DNA from: Brevundimonas mediterranea
Lineage (GTDB): Bacteria; Pseudomonadota; Alphaproteobacteria; Caulobacterales; Caulobacteraceae
DNA length: 64,000 nucleotides
Assembly: GCF_011064825.1 (NCBI RefSeq)
Contig: NZ_CP048751.1
Location: 930,001-994,000 of the forward strand
Reading direction: 5' to 3'
Positions 41,094-53,659 of the stretch are shown piece after piece. The notes under the pieces were generated by a model that saw nothing but the letters and a program-made list of their open reading frames with translations, did not search any database and was not told the origin of the DNA. A program made the position numbers and the translations under genes. How positions within the stretch are numbered: the stretch's first letter is position 1; each line of letters opens with the position of its first letter.

Positions 41094-41837
41094 ATGGAGT
41101 CGACCACACTCGTCCTTGTCGCGGCCGCCTTCTTCGCCGCCGGTTGCGTCAAGGGCGTGTCCGGCATGGGCCTGCCGACGGTCGTGATGGGACTTCTAGG
41201 CGCGCTGCTGTCGCCATTGACTGCCGCCAGCCTGGCTACCGTCCCCACCTTCTTGACCAATGTCTGGCAGCTCTTCAGCGGCGGACGCTTGGGGCCTCTG
41301 GCAAAACGTTTCGGGCTCATGCTGGCCCTAACGTTCACAGCCACCCTCGCGGGCACAAGTCTGATCGTGAGACTGCAAGCCGCCCAGATCACAGGCGCCC
41401 TGGGAGTCGTGCTCGCGCTCTATGCGGCCTATGGCCTATTGGCGCAGCCGTTCAGCCTTTCGCCTCTATGGGAGCGCCGCCTCGCGCCGGTATCGGGTCT
41501 TTTCACCGGCGCCATCACGGGCGCGACCGGCGCTGCGGTGGTCCCGCTAGTCCCTTTCCTTCAGTCGCTCGACCTGTCGAAGGACGACCTTGTCCAATCC
41601 CTGGGCCTGTCCTTCACAGTCTCAAGCCTGGCTCTGGCGATGGGCCTGGCCTGGCATGGCGCACTGCAAATTGATGTCGGCCTGATCTCCATTGCAGCGA
41701 CGCTCCCCGCGGTCGTCGGCATGATTGCTGGTCAATCTCTGCGCCGCCGCATATCCCAAGCCCTGTTCCGCCGCCTGTTCTTCATCGCCATCGCCCTGCT
41801 TGGTCTAGAAATGGCGACGAGAACCCTTCGTGGCTGA
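41094..41837 (+). CDS. TauE/SafE-family permease
   Basis: A 247-residue membrane protein of about eight helices with the repeated family motif (GCVKGVSGMGLPTVVMGLLG in the first half, GLFTGAITGATGAAVVPLVP in the second). The family exports or imports organosulfur and other anions; only a few members are characterised. It lies 12 bases after lacI on the same strand, so it is likely part of the same regulon. Confidence 0.88.
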   Translation: MESTTLVLVAAAFFAAGCVKGVSGMGLPTVVMGLLGALLSPLTAASLATVPTFLTNVWQLFSGGRLGPLAKRFGLMLALTFTATLAGTSLIVRLQAAQITGALGVVLALYAAYGLLAQPFSLSPLWERRLAPVSGLFTGAITGATGAAVVPLVPFLQSLDLSKDDLVQSLGLSFTVSSLALAMGLAWHGALQIDVGLISIAATLPAVVGMIAGQSLRRRISQALFRRLFFIAIALLGLEMATRTLRG

Positions 41838-41865
41838 AATGAGGGCGCGGCCTATTCGATGTTTA

Positions 41866-42718
41866 AAGCAGACAGCACCACTCGCCTGCCTGAATGCGCG
41901 TGAAACAGACATTCGGCACCCCGCTTTGAGTCTCATGGCGGACAGCGTCTTTCGAATTGGCTCGCTGACAAAGCAGTTCACCGCCGCCGCCCTTTTGATG
42001 CTTGCGGAGGACGGGAAGCTCTCTCTGGATGCCCCTGTGAACCGGTATCTGTGACGCACGTTCTGTCGCTGGAGCCGACCCATCAATTTCCGCCCGGTAC
42101 TGGCTGGGCCTACTCCAGTTCGAACTACGTCTTGGCTGGCGCAATAATCGAAAGGGTCTCCGGGCAGCCCTGACGGGAGTTTATGGCGGCACGGATATTC
42201 CGCCCACTGAGCATAACCGGTGCGCACTGGATGATGATCGCGCTCTCGCGTCAGGTAGGGCCTCGGGTTACGACCGATTGGTGGCGGAGAAGCCGGGCTA
42301 TGTTAACGCCCACACGGTGAGCCTGAATATCCCATTTGCTGCCGGCGCAATGCGCTCGACGGTCGTCGATCTATTGATCTGGAGCCAAGCACTGAGCCAC
42401 GGCCAAGTTCTGAAGGATGACAGCTACCGTCAGATGCTGACTGCGGCCCGCCTGAATGATGGAGCTCGCGCGAGCTACACGGATGAAAATGGTGATCATC
42501 CGATTGATTACGCCCTCGGAATCGGCGTGACGGAAACGCTGGCGGGGCCTGTGGTCTCCCATGACGGCGCGATCGATGGTTTCACCAGCAGCCTGACGAT
42601 TTTCACCGGACCTGATCTCGCCGTTGCAATTCTGGTCAACACGTCGCCCAGCGCGCACCTTCCCTTTGACGATGTGATGGAGGCCATCAGAGGCGACCCG
42701 GCAGTGAGCGTTCGCTAG
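41866..42718 (+). pseudogene. Broken serine beta-lactamase-family hydrolase
   Basis: Pieces of a class C beta-lactamase-like (PF00144) protein lie in three frames. Frame one has DSVFRIGSLTKQFTAAALLML (SxxK motif) and ends at TGA 42052. Another frame has FPPGTGWAYSSSNYVLAGAI (YxN-like motif), interrupted by TGA 42172. The third has PFAAGAMRSTVVDLLIWSQAL and SHDGAIDGFTS to the stop at 42716. The segment between the SxxK and YSS regions is much shorter than normal, so an internal deletion plus stops and frameshifts have destroyed the gene. Confidence 0.85.
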
Positions 42719-42790
42719 ATCCTCCTGGCGACATGTCCTCCTAGTGGCCTCCGCTGGGATTTTCGAGGCGTCGGACTTCGGCCAGCAAAA

Positions 42791-42823
42791 AGCCGCTGAG
42801 CGTTATGCTCAGCGGCTGTTTTG
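42791..42823 (-). terminator. rrn operon terminator (bidirectional form)
   Basis: Perfect 11-base arms AGCCGCTGAGC and GCTCAGCGGCT with a five-base loop. The minus-strand transcript continues TTTTT, ending the rrn-tRNA operon; the plus strand continues GTTTTGTTT, so it could also stop transcription from the pseudogene side. Confidence 0.85.
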
Positions 42824-42825
42824 TT

Positions 42826-42902
<77 letters not shown>

Positions 42903-43004
42903 GCAAGCGGTAGTCGTGAAGGAAGAACGGTTCGAGAAGCCTGGGCTGAAGTAGCGCGAAGCGCGATAGCCCATGTATTTAGCAATCACTCTGTCCGCCC
43001 GGTA

Positions 43005-43121
43005 GACCCGGCGGCGACCTACTCTCCCGCGCCTTGAGACGAAGTACCATTGGCTCTGGAGGGCTTAACGACCGAGTTCGGAATGGGATCGGGTGGGGAA
43101 CCTCCGACATAGCCACCGGGT
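43005..43121 (-). rRNA. rrf: 5S ribosomal RNA
   Basis: The minus strand reads ACCCGGTGGCTATGTCGG at the 5' end, CCGAACTCGG in the middle and GGTCGCCGCCGGGT at the 3' end, with complementary termini. Length about 117 nt; ends are approximate by a few bases. Confidence 0.95.
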
Positions 43122-43192
43122 CAACGGGGCGGACAGAGAGATTGCGAAGAAGACATTGTCGTGACGATCATCGGGTCAAGGATGATCATCGA

Positions 43193-43210
43193 ATGAGTTT
43201 TGCTGAGAAA

Positions 43211-43219
<9 letters not shown>
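43193..43219 (-). repeat. 23S processing stem, 3' arm
   Basis: These 27 bases are the exact reverse complement of 45989-46015. In the transcript the two arms pair and loop out the whole 23S, forming the RNase III processing stalk. Confidence 0.88.
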
Positions 43220-45988
<2,769 letters not shown>

Positions 45989-45995
<7 letters not shown>

Positions 45996-46015
45996 CGTTT
46001 CTCAGCAAAACTCAT
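45989..46015 (-). repeat. 23S processing stem, 5' arm
   Basis: Partner of 43193-43219 with 27 of 27 bases complementary. Confidence 0.88.
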
Positions 46016-46196
46016 GCTCGGTTTATTCCGCCCGACTGGAAAGTCGCCGGGGGACCGAGCCTGATTTTTGTCAGACAATGTCTTCTTCTCGAACAAGACC
46101 TACAAGCTCAGGGGAGCCGGTCACGTTCTTCCTTTACGATTTCAATGCACGCCGGCCTTACGGCCAACGGCAAACTTGAATGCGATCACAAGATCC

Positions 46197-46272
46197 TGGT
46201 GGAGCCAGACGGAGTCGAACCGACGACATCCTGCTTGCAAAGCAGGCGCTCTACCAACTGAGCTATGGCCCC
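46197..46272 (-). tRNA. tRNA-Ala (TGC)
   Basis: The 76-nt cloverleaf starts GGGGCCATAGCTCAGTTGG, has anticodon loop TTTGCAA on stem CCTGC/GCAGG, T-loop GGTTCGACTCC and encoded CCA. It lies in the 16S-23S spacer. Confidence 0.97.
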
Positions 46273-46360
46273 ATTTCAACAGGAATGGTGCAAAGCCCAG
46301 GAGAGCTGTCATACGATACTGCCTGTGGGCTGGAGGCCAACCCCAGCAACCAGCATGAGC

Positions 46361-46437
46361 TGGTAGGCCCGGGCAGACTCGAACTGCCGACCTTACGCTT
46401 ATCAGGCGTACGCTCTAACCACCTGAGCTACGGGCCT
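46361..46437 (-). tRNA. tRNA-Ile (GAT)
   Basis: The 77-nt cloverleaf starts AGGCCCGTAGCTCAGG, has anticodon loop CTGATAA, T-loop AGTTCGAGTCT, ends CGGGCCTA-CCA. It lies between 16S and tRNA-Ala, the usual spacer order. Confidence 0.97.
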
Positions 46438-46636
46438 ATGGCAGCGACAGCCAGGTCAAGAGACCCAGGCTCGCGATCGCGTCACCAATACATCAACCCG
46501 TATGGTCGATGCGTCGATGACGAAAGTGGAAAGAGAAACGGAGACGGCGGCATTCCGCATAGTGCTCGGCGCTGTGAAGCGCTCCGCTAAATCGGAGCCT
46601 CAATAGACAGCCTCGTGAGAGACGGCCTGGAGAAGC

Positions 46637-48104
<1,468 letters not shown>

Positions 48105-48375
48105 AGTTGACTTCTGACCTAAGCTTGAAGACCACCGAAGTGATCTTGGCATTAGTTCTACGTATTTTATTGACGAGTTCCCACGTCATCGATCCGAAGA
48201 CCGACGCATGGTATCTTTTCAAAAAGACCGCAGATAGTCAGTGTCGTATAATGACCCGAAGGTCATCGCTAGAACACCGCCGCCTGCGTTTCTCTTTCCA
48301 TATCAACAATGTCAAAGACCCAGAACCGCCTCAGCGGCCCGACTTGTTTAGCGCCTCGTCGTCGGCGGAGGCGGC

Positions 48376-48404
48376 GATTTAGAGAACCGCGAACCTCGTG
48401 TCAA
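48376..48404 (-). promoter_or_regulatory. Candidate rrn promoter
   Basis: On the minus strand TTGACA (48404-48399), a 17-base spacer and TAAATC (48381-48376) lie about 270 bases upstream of 16S. The -10 has four of six consensus bases. A second TTGACA at 48315-48310 has no fitting -10. The 48107-48375 stretch is the rrn leader. Confidence 0.5.
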
Positions 48405-48804
48405 CCGCTCTTTTCAGAGATTTTGCAGAACTAAGACCGAAGCCTCAAAACCACAAAAAACCACCGGAGGAAAACGCAGAGGCTTTCCTCTTAACCGTTC
48501 GGCGATTCGATTGGAGCGCGGAACCTATTGAAACCAACCCAGGAAAGCAAGAAGTTTCTCAACTCTTTCTTCCCCTCAAAACCTCCGAAACCAAAGCTCC
48601 GAAGCCCTCAGGGCCGGCCCGTTTCCGAGCGAGGCGGTCCTATACGTAGGGGCCATTTCGTCTGCAACAGGATTCTGACATTCCCGCGAAGATTCTCGCC
48701 AACTCCCGATCGGCGAACAGCCGCGCTTGCCGCAGGGGCGCCCGCCCGCGCGGCGCTGGAACCGGACTCCTTTCAGATCGTTCTTGATCCGAAGCGGGGC
48801 CTCA
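48405..48804. other. Gene-free region upstream of the rrn operon
   Basis: Low-GC sequence with purine-rich tracts (near 48420-48480 and 48530-48600). No gene supported; short frames lack codon bias. It may hold upstream elements for rrn transcription. Confidence 0.5.
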
Positions 48805-49212
48805 ATGCTGTCGAACTCCATGCCTGCGCCCCCTGAGGCTGCGGCCGACGCGCCGCATGTTCTCGTCGTTGAAGACGAGTTTCTGATCCGAATGCTGGTC
48901 TCAGATCACCTTCGTGATGTGGGCTTCGTCGTCATCGAGGCCTTCAACGCCGACGAGGCGGTCGCGATTCTGAAGTCGGGCGCTTGTATCGACCTGATCT
49001 TCACGGACGTACGCATGCCGGGGGCGATGGACGGGCTCGGGCTTCTGGCCTACGCACAACTTGGTCAGCCGAGGATTCCCGTGCTCGTGTCCTCCGGCCA
49101 CCTCGAGCCCGAGACCGCCTATGCGGGCGGCGCCGCCGGTTTCCTGCCGAAGCCCTGCGACCTTGACGTTCTGGTCGTCGCGATGAGGACGGCCCTGGCA
49201 GCCGCCGCCTAG
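48805..49212 (+). CDS. Single-domain response regulator
   Basis: A 135-residue protein made of one receiver domain: acidic pair in VLVVEDEFLIRMLV, phospho-Asp in LIFTDVRMPGAMDG, Thr/Ser position VLVSSG and Lys in FLPKPCD. No output domain. The form is common in Alphaproteobacteria as a phosphorelay or stress-signalling intermediate. ATG 48805 has a GGGG motif just upstream; ATG 48820 is an alternative. No kinase is adjacent. Confidence 0.9.
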   Translation: MLSNSMPAPPEAAADAPHVLVVEDEFLIRMLVSDHLRDVGFVVIEAFNADEAVAILKSGACIDLIFTDVRMPGAMDGLGLLAYAQLGQPRIPVLVSSGHLEPETAYAGGAAGFLPKPCDLDVLVVAMRTALAAAA

Positions 49213-49378
49213 CAGATCGGCCTTCCGGCGCATTCAGCCTCGGCGACGGCTCTGGCCTTCTCGCGACGATAGTCCCTGCATGCCCCGCCGACCGAGGTGG
49301 GCCCTGTCCGCCCGGATCGAGGCCGTGCGCCTGGACGGCGCGTCCGTGCGACACCCTCCGTGCGGACCCTGGGCGGAA

Positions 49379-50131
49379 TCACTGCGGCTTAATGGCGATG
49401 GCGGAAAGATCGGTCTGTGGGTCCAGAGGGACGCCCGCAGCCTTGCGCTCGGAATAGCGGTCGACCAGCTGGGCCGCGTGGGGGCGCAGCAGGATCGTGA
49501 AGCGCACCAGTTCCTCCATCACATCGACGATCCGGTCGTAATAGCTGGAGGGCTTCATCCGGCCGTCGTCGTCGAACTCGTTGAAGGCCATGGCCACGCT
49601 GGACTGGTTGGGGATGGTGAACATCCGCATCCATCGCCCCAGCAGGCGCAGGGTGTTGACGGCGTTGAAGCTCTGCGACCCGCCCGAGACCTGCATCACC
49701 GCCAGGGTGCGGCCCTGGGTCGGCCGCATCCCGCCCAGGCTGAGCGGCAGATGGTCGATCTGCAGCTTCATGATCCCCGAGACCTGACCGTGCCGCTCCG
49801 GGCTGCACCAGACCATGCCCTCGCTCCAAAGGGCGTGTTCGCGCAGTTCATGAACCGCGGGATGGTCGTCCGCGACATGCTGGTCCGTCAGCGGCAGATC
49901 GCGCGGATCGAAGATCCGGGTTTCGCACCCCATCCATTGCAACAGCCGCGCCGCCTCCTCGACGCACAGGCGCGAATAGGACCGGTCCCGGAGCGATCCG
50001 TAGAGCAGCAGGATCCGGGGCGGCGGGTCGTTCGGCCCCAGCCCCGCCGCCGGATCGCGCGCCAGATAGGCCGGGTCCAGGGCGGGCAGATGGTCGGGGT
50101 CCGGCAGGGGCCGCAGACGGTCGAAACTCAT
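49379..50131 (-). CDS. arsH: NADPH-dependent FMN reductase ArsH
   Basis: ArsH oxidises trivalent methylated and aromatic arsenicals using flavin. The 250-residue protein has the flavodoxin-like FMN loop [40 protein letters not shown] and the ArsH-specific [20 protein letters not shown] and [20 protein letters not shown]. Last gene of the arsenic operon; its start overlaps the arsN2 stop by four bases. Confidence 0.96.
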   Translation of the reverse strand: MSFDRLRPLPDPDHLPALDPAYLARDPAAGLGPNDPPPRILLLYGSLRDRSYSRLCVEEAARLLQWMGCETRIFDPRDLPLTDQHVADDHPAVHELREHALWSEGMVWCSPERHGQVSGIMKLQIDHLPLSLGGMRPTQGRTLAVMQVSGGSQSFNAVNTLRLLGRWMRMFTIPNQSSVAMAFNEFDDDGRMKPSSYYDRIVDVMEELVRFTILLRPHAAQLVDRYSERKAAGVPLDPQTDLSAIAIKPQ

Positions 50132-50547
50132 GAAATGGCCTTGGTCATATAGGCGGCGGACGCCGGGCAGAGCGCCGCGAACTCGCGCGTCCGAAGGATG
50201 GCCTCGGGGGCCGCCTCACGCGCGCCGCGCACAAATCCTCGGCGAGCGAAGAAGGCCTCCGCCGTAGTCGTCAGCAGGTGCAGGGTCTCCGCCCCCAGAT
50301 CCCTGGCCACGTCTTCTGCGGCGGTCAGGAGGCGCGCGCCTGCGCCCCGCGCCCGATGATCGGGAAGGACGACCAGCGACCGCAACAGCAGATGCCGCCC
50401 CTTGCCTTCCAGCCCTGCGTAGCCGACCAGGGCGCCGTATTGGGTCGCGCCGAAATAGCGGCCGGCGCCAGGCTCGGGCAGGCCGGCCTCAGCCAGGGCT
50501 GCGATCAGGCCGCGATCGCTGGCGTCGACCACACGCAGGGCGACCAT
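50128..50547 (-). CDS. arsN2: GNAT acetyltransferase, ArsN2-like
   Basis: A 139-residue GNAT-fold protein with the acetyl-CoA loop [20 protein letters not shown] and the C-terminal [18 protein letters not shown]. Its place between acr3 and arsH identifies it with ArsN-type enzymes, which acetylate arsinothricin-like organoarsenicals. The start shares a base with the acr3 stop; the longer open frame upstream is a shadow of acr3. Confidence 0.82.
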   Translation of the reverse strand: MVALRVVDASDRGLIAALAEAGLPEPGAGRYFGATQYGALVGYAGLEGKGRHLLLRSLVVLPDHRARGAGARLLTAAEDVARDLGAETLHLLTTTAEAFFARRGFVRGAREAAPEAILRTREFAALCPASAAYMTKAIS

Positions 50548-51638
50548 CAGGCGTCCGCCGGCGGGGCCGTGTCGGCGAACCAGCGCCGGCCCATCCACAG
50601 GGCGACCGACACCAGCAGGATCAGCACCGGCACCTCGACCAGAGGGCCGATCACCGCAGCGAAGGCGACAGGCGACGTCAGGCCGAAGGCGGCGATGGCC
50701 ACGGCGATGGCCAGTTCGAAATTGTTCGAGGCGGCGGTGAAGGCCAGGGCCGTGGTGCGCGGATAATCCGCCTCGATCAGCTTGCCCATCAGGAAGCTGA
50801 CCACGAACATCACCAGGAAATAGATGGTCAGCGGCACGGCGATACGCAGCGCATCCAGCGGCAAGGCCACCACCTCGCCGCCCTTCAGGCTGAACATGGC
50901 GACGATGGTGAACAGCAGGGCGACCAGGGTCATCTGCCCGATGCGCGGCAGGAACCGGGTCTCGTACCAGGTTTCGCCCTTGCGCCGGATCAGGACCAGG
51001 CGGGTCAGGAAACCCGCCAGGAACGGCACGCCCAGATAGATCAGCACCGCCCCCGCTATGGTCCAGAAACGGATCGCGACCACGCTGCCCTCGAGCCCGA
51101 ACAGCGGCGGCAGGACCGACAGGAAGAACCAGGCGTACAGGCTGAAGAACAGGATCTGGAAGATGGAGTTGAAGGCGACCAGGCCGGCCACATACTGGTT
51201 GTCGCCGCGCGCCAGCTGGTTCCAGACCAGGACCATGGCGATGCAGCGGGCCAGGCCGATCAGGATGACCCCGGTCATATATTCCGGCTGATCCCTCAGG
51301 AAGATCACCGCCAGGGCGAACATCAGCACCGGCCCCAGCACCCAGTTCTGGAACAGGGACAGCAGCAGCACCCGCCTGTCCGCAAACACCTGCGGCAGGG
51401 CCTCGTAGCGCACCTTGGCCAGGGGCGGATACATCATCAGGATCAGGCCAATGGCGATGGGGATATTGGTCGTGCCGACCGACAGCCCGTCGAGCCAGGC
51501 CGGCAGGCCGGGAACGAAGGCGCCCAGCGCCACACCCAGCCCCATGGCGACGAAGATCCACAGGGTCAGCCAACGGTCGAGGAAGGACAGCCGCCGGGGC
51601 GCGGCCGCAGAGGCTGGGGCGACGGGCGTATCGACCAT
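50547..51638 (-). CDS. acr3: Arsenite efflux transporter ACR3
   Basis: ACR3 extrudes arsenite using the proton gradient. The 363-residue, ten-helix protein has [19 protein letters not shown] at its N-terminus, the conserved cysteine in [20 protein letters not shown], and [19 protein letters not shown] with [13 protein letters not shown] 51638 shares its base with the arsC stop, so the upstream open frame is not used. Confidence 0.96.
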   Translation of the reverse strand: MVDTPVAPASAAAPRRLSFLDRWLTLWIFVAMGLGVALGAFVPGLPAWLDGLSVGTTNIPIAIGLILMMYPPLAKVRYEALPQVFADRRVLLLSLFQNWVLGPVLMFALAVIFLRDQPEYMTGVILIGLARCIAMVLVWNQLARGDNQYVAGLVAFNSIFQILFFSLYAWFFLSVLPPLFGLEGSVVAIRFWTIAGAVLIYLGVPFLAGFLTRLVLIRRKGETWYETRFLPRIGQMTLVALLFTIVAMFSLKGGEVVALPLDALRIAVPLTIYFLVMFVVSFLMGKLIEADYPRTTALAFTAASNNFELAIAVAIAAFGLTSPVAFAAVIGPLVEVPVLILLVSVALWMGRRWFADTAPPADA

Positions 51639-52060
51639 CAGCGAACCCTCCGCCCCTCGGCGTCGATCACCACTTCGCCGTCTTCCTTGACGAAGGGTTT
51701 GAGCCCGTCCTCGGGCAACAGATCCAGCACCGCCTCGGACGGCCGACACAGGCGCACGCCGCGCGGCGTCACCACGATCGGACGGTTCAGCAGCACCGGA
51801 TGGGCCTCGATGGCGTCCAGCAACTGGTCGTCGCTGATGGCCGGATCGCCCAGCCCCAGTTCGGCGAAGGGCGTGCCCTTCTCGCGCAGGAGATCGCGCA
51901 GCGGCGCGCCCGTCCGCGCGGCCAGGTCCTGGATCAGGGCGCGGCTGGGCGGCGTCTTCAGATATTCGATCACATGCGGCTCGATCCCCACATGCCGGAT
52001 CAGCGCCAGGGTGTTGCGCGACGTCCCGCAGGCGGGGTTGTGATAGATGATGACGTCCAT
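51638..52060 (-). CDS. arsC: Arsenate reductase, glutaredoxin-dependent
   Basis: ArsC reduces arsenate to arsenite for export. The 140-residue protein has the catalytic cysteine in [13 protein letters not shown], then [31 protein letters not shown] and the arginine in [16 protein letters not shown], all typical of the ArsC/Spx fold. It lies seven bases after arsR. Confidence 0.96.
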   Translation of the reverse strand: MDVIIYHNPACGTSRNTLALIRHVGIEPHVIEYLKTPPSRALIQDLAARTGAPLRDLLREKGTPFAELGLGDPAISDDQLLDAIEAHPVLLNRPIVVTPRGVRLCRPSEAVLDLLPEDGLKPFVKEDGEVVIDAEGRRVR

Positions 52061-52067
52061 GGGGTCC

Positions 52068-52403
52068 TCAGTCGCGGCAGGGCGCGAGTTCGGCGAGCCT
52101 CGGCTCGCAAAGATCGGCGCGACCCTGGCAGCAGTCCTCCAGCAGGAAGACGGTCAGGTCGCGCAGTCGGCTCAGATCGGCGCGATAGATGATGGACCGG
52201 CTGCGCCGCTCGGCCGTGATCAGTCCGGCCCGCGACAGCACGCCCAGATGGGCCGACATGGTGTTGGCCGGGATCGCCAGCCGATTGGCGATGTCGCCGG
52301 CGGCCAGTCCCTCCGGCTCATGCCGCACCAGAAGCCGGAACGTCTCCAGACGCGTGTTCTGGGCGAGCGCGGCCAGGGCGAAAATGGCGATCTCCGATTC
52401 CAT
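52068..52403 (-). CDS. arsR: Arsenic-responsive repressor, ArsR family
   Basis: A 111-residue winged-helix metalloregulator (TRLETFRLLVRHEPEGLAAG; PANTMSAHLGVLSRAGLI; RSIIYRADL). The E. coli-type helix-3 cysteines are absent. Instead Cys91, Cys92 and Cys99 (EDCCQGRADLCE), plus Cys109, lie at the C-terminus, as in the Acidithiobacillus-type ArsR that binds As(III) with a CC-Cys site. First gene of the operon, autoregulation likely. Confidence 0.95.
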   Translation of the reverse strand: MESEIAIFALAALAQNTRLETFRLLVRHEPEGLAAGDIANRLAIPANTMSAHLGVLSRAGLITAERRSRSIIYRADLSRLRDLTVFLLEDCCQGRADLCEPRLAELAPCRD

Positions 52404-52437
52404 ACTTCTACTATAATGGAAATATTAGGACGGACAA
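52398..52437 (-). promoter_or_regulatory. arsR promoter with overlapping palindrome
   Basis: TTGTCC (52437-52432), a 16-base spacer and TATAGT (52415-52410) end six bases before the arsR ATG, which predicts a leaderless transcript. TTCCAT/ATGGAA arms (52398-52403 and 52416-52421) straddle the -10 and could be the ArsR operator. Confidence 0.65.
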
Positions 52438-52618
52438 GCGACCGAGGCCTGGCGATGTCGCCGATCGGCGTGGTCGCCCTGCTCGTTCCGGCCATGCTGA
52501 CGCCGAGTCTCCGAACCCGACGGCGGTGATTCCAGCCCACCCGCGAACAGAGGCGGATGCGTGCGCAACAGATGACGTTGAAAGCTTCGCAGGCGGATTT
52601 AGCCCCCGGGCAGCCGGC

Positions 52619-53551
52619 TCAACGGGGATCAGGACCGTTTGGCTGCTGCGGGATACGAATCTGCAGTTCGCTGCGTGGGAAGTCGAGGGCGTAGGCGTCG
52701 AGGTTGTTCAGCAGATCGGCGCCGAGGATCAGGCTGGGACCGCCTTCCGCCCCAGCGTCGTCCGCCTCGCCCGCGATGAATATCAAGGGCGCATCGCGGA
52801 AATTCACCGGACCCAATCTGATGCGGCCGACGACCCCTTTCAGGACGACCGTCCCATGCTGCGTCGCTCCCCGGATCTCACCCGCCGGCGTGAGCCGCGG
52901 ATCGGTTTCCGCCCAGCCCAGCGCACGAAGGGCTCCGCCCGACGCCACGGAGACGGCCGCGCCGGTATCGACGAGGGCGGTGAAGGTCACCCCGTCGATC
53001 TCGACCGGCACCGTCAGGAGGCCGCTGTCATCCAGACGGCCCGCCACGGCCACGAAGCCGTCGGCCGCCGCACCGGAGCGTTCGAGGCTCAGGCGGTTGG
53101 CGGCGTGATCAAACAGAAGACGATCTCCAGTGAACCTCTCCATGCCGATAATGCCGCGCGCCTCGGTGACGCCGGCGTTCGGAAGGGCGAGCATCCCGAC
53201 GCTCTCGACGTCGAACAGGGGGGTCTTGAAGCGATCAACACCGTACAGGCCGGCTTGCTGCTGGCCTGCGACGCCGCCGATATTCATCTCGCCTATGGCG
53301 GGCAGTTTCAGTTCGTCGACCAGGGGCAGGGTGACGAGACTGGTCTGGGCGGCGGTGTCGACCACCATGCGGAACGGCCCCTTGCCGTTGATCTCGGCGT
53401 CTAGGGTCGGCCGACCGCGCGTGTCGCGGGTCAGGACCGCGACCCTCGACACGGCGGGCGCCGCTTCGGCCTGCGCGGGCGGCAGCTGCGGCTCCCCGGC
53501 GGGGGCCTGCGTGCTCAGGGCCAGACTGGCGATCAGGATCAACGCGTGCAT
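52619..53551 (-). CDS. Retropepsin-like aspartyl protease family protein, two domains
   Basis: A secreted or periplasmic 310-residue protein with a signal peptide (HALILIASLALSTQAPAG). It has two retropepsin-like repeats: the first with VVDTAAQTSLVTL, the second with ALVDTGAAVSVASGG and a later LILGADLL. The first active-site triad is DTA rather than DTG, the second canonical. GGAG precedes ATG 53551. No neighbour suggests a substrate. Confidence 0.85.
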   Translation of the reverse strand: MHALILIASLALSTQAPAGEPQLPPAQAEAAPAVSRVAVLTRDTRGRPTLDAEINGKGPFRMVVDTAAQTSLVTLPLVDELKLPAIGEMNIGGVAGQQQAGLYGVDRFKTPLFDVESVGMLALPNAGVTEARGIIGMERFTGDRLLFDHAANRLSLERSGAAADGFVAVAGRLDDSGLLTVPVEIDGVTFTALVDTGAAVSVASGGALRALGWAETDPRLTPAGEIRGATQHGTVVLKGVVGRIRLGPVNFRDAPLIFIAGEADDAGAEGGPSLILGADLLNNLDAYALDFPRSELQIRIPQQPNGPDPR

Positions 53552-53659
53552 GAAGGGCTCCAGGACAGATCGACCTCTGTACCGGACCAAGCTGATCGGA
53601 AGCTGGCGCCGTCTGCCCAGGACCGGATGCGTTGCGTGACCCTTCCCCAGGGCCGAGCC

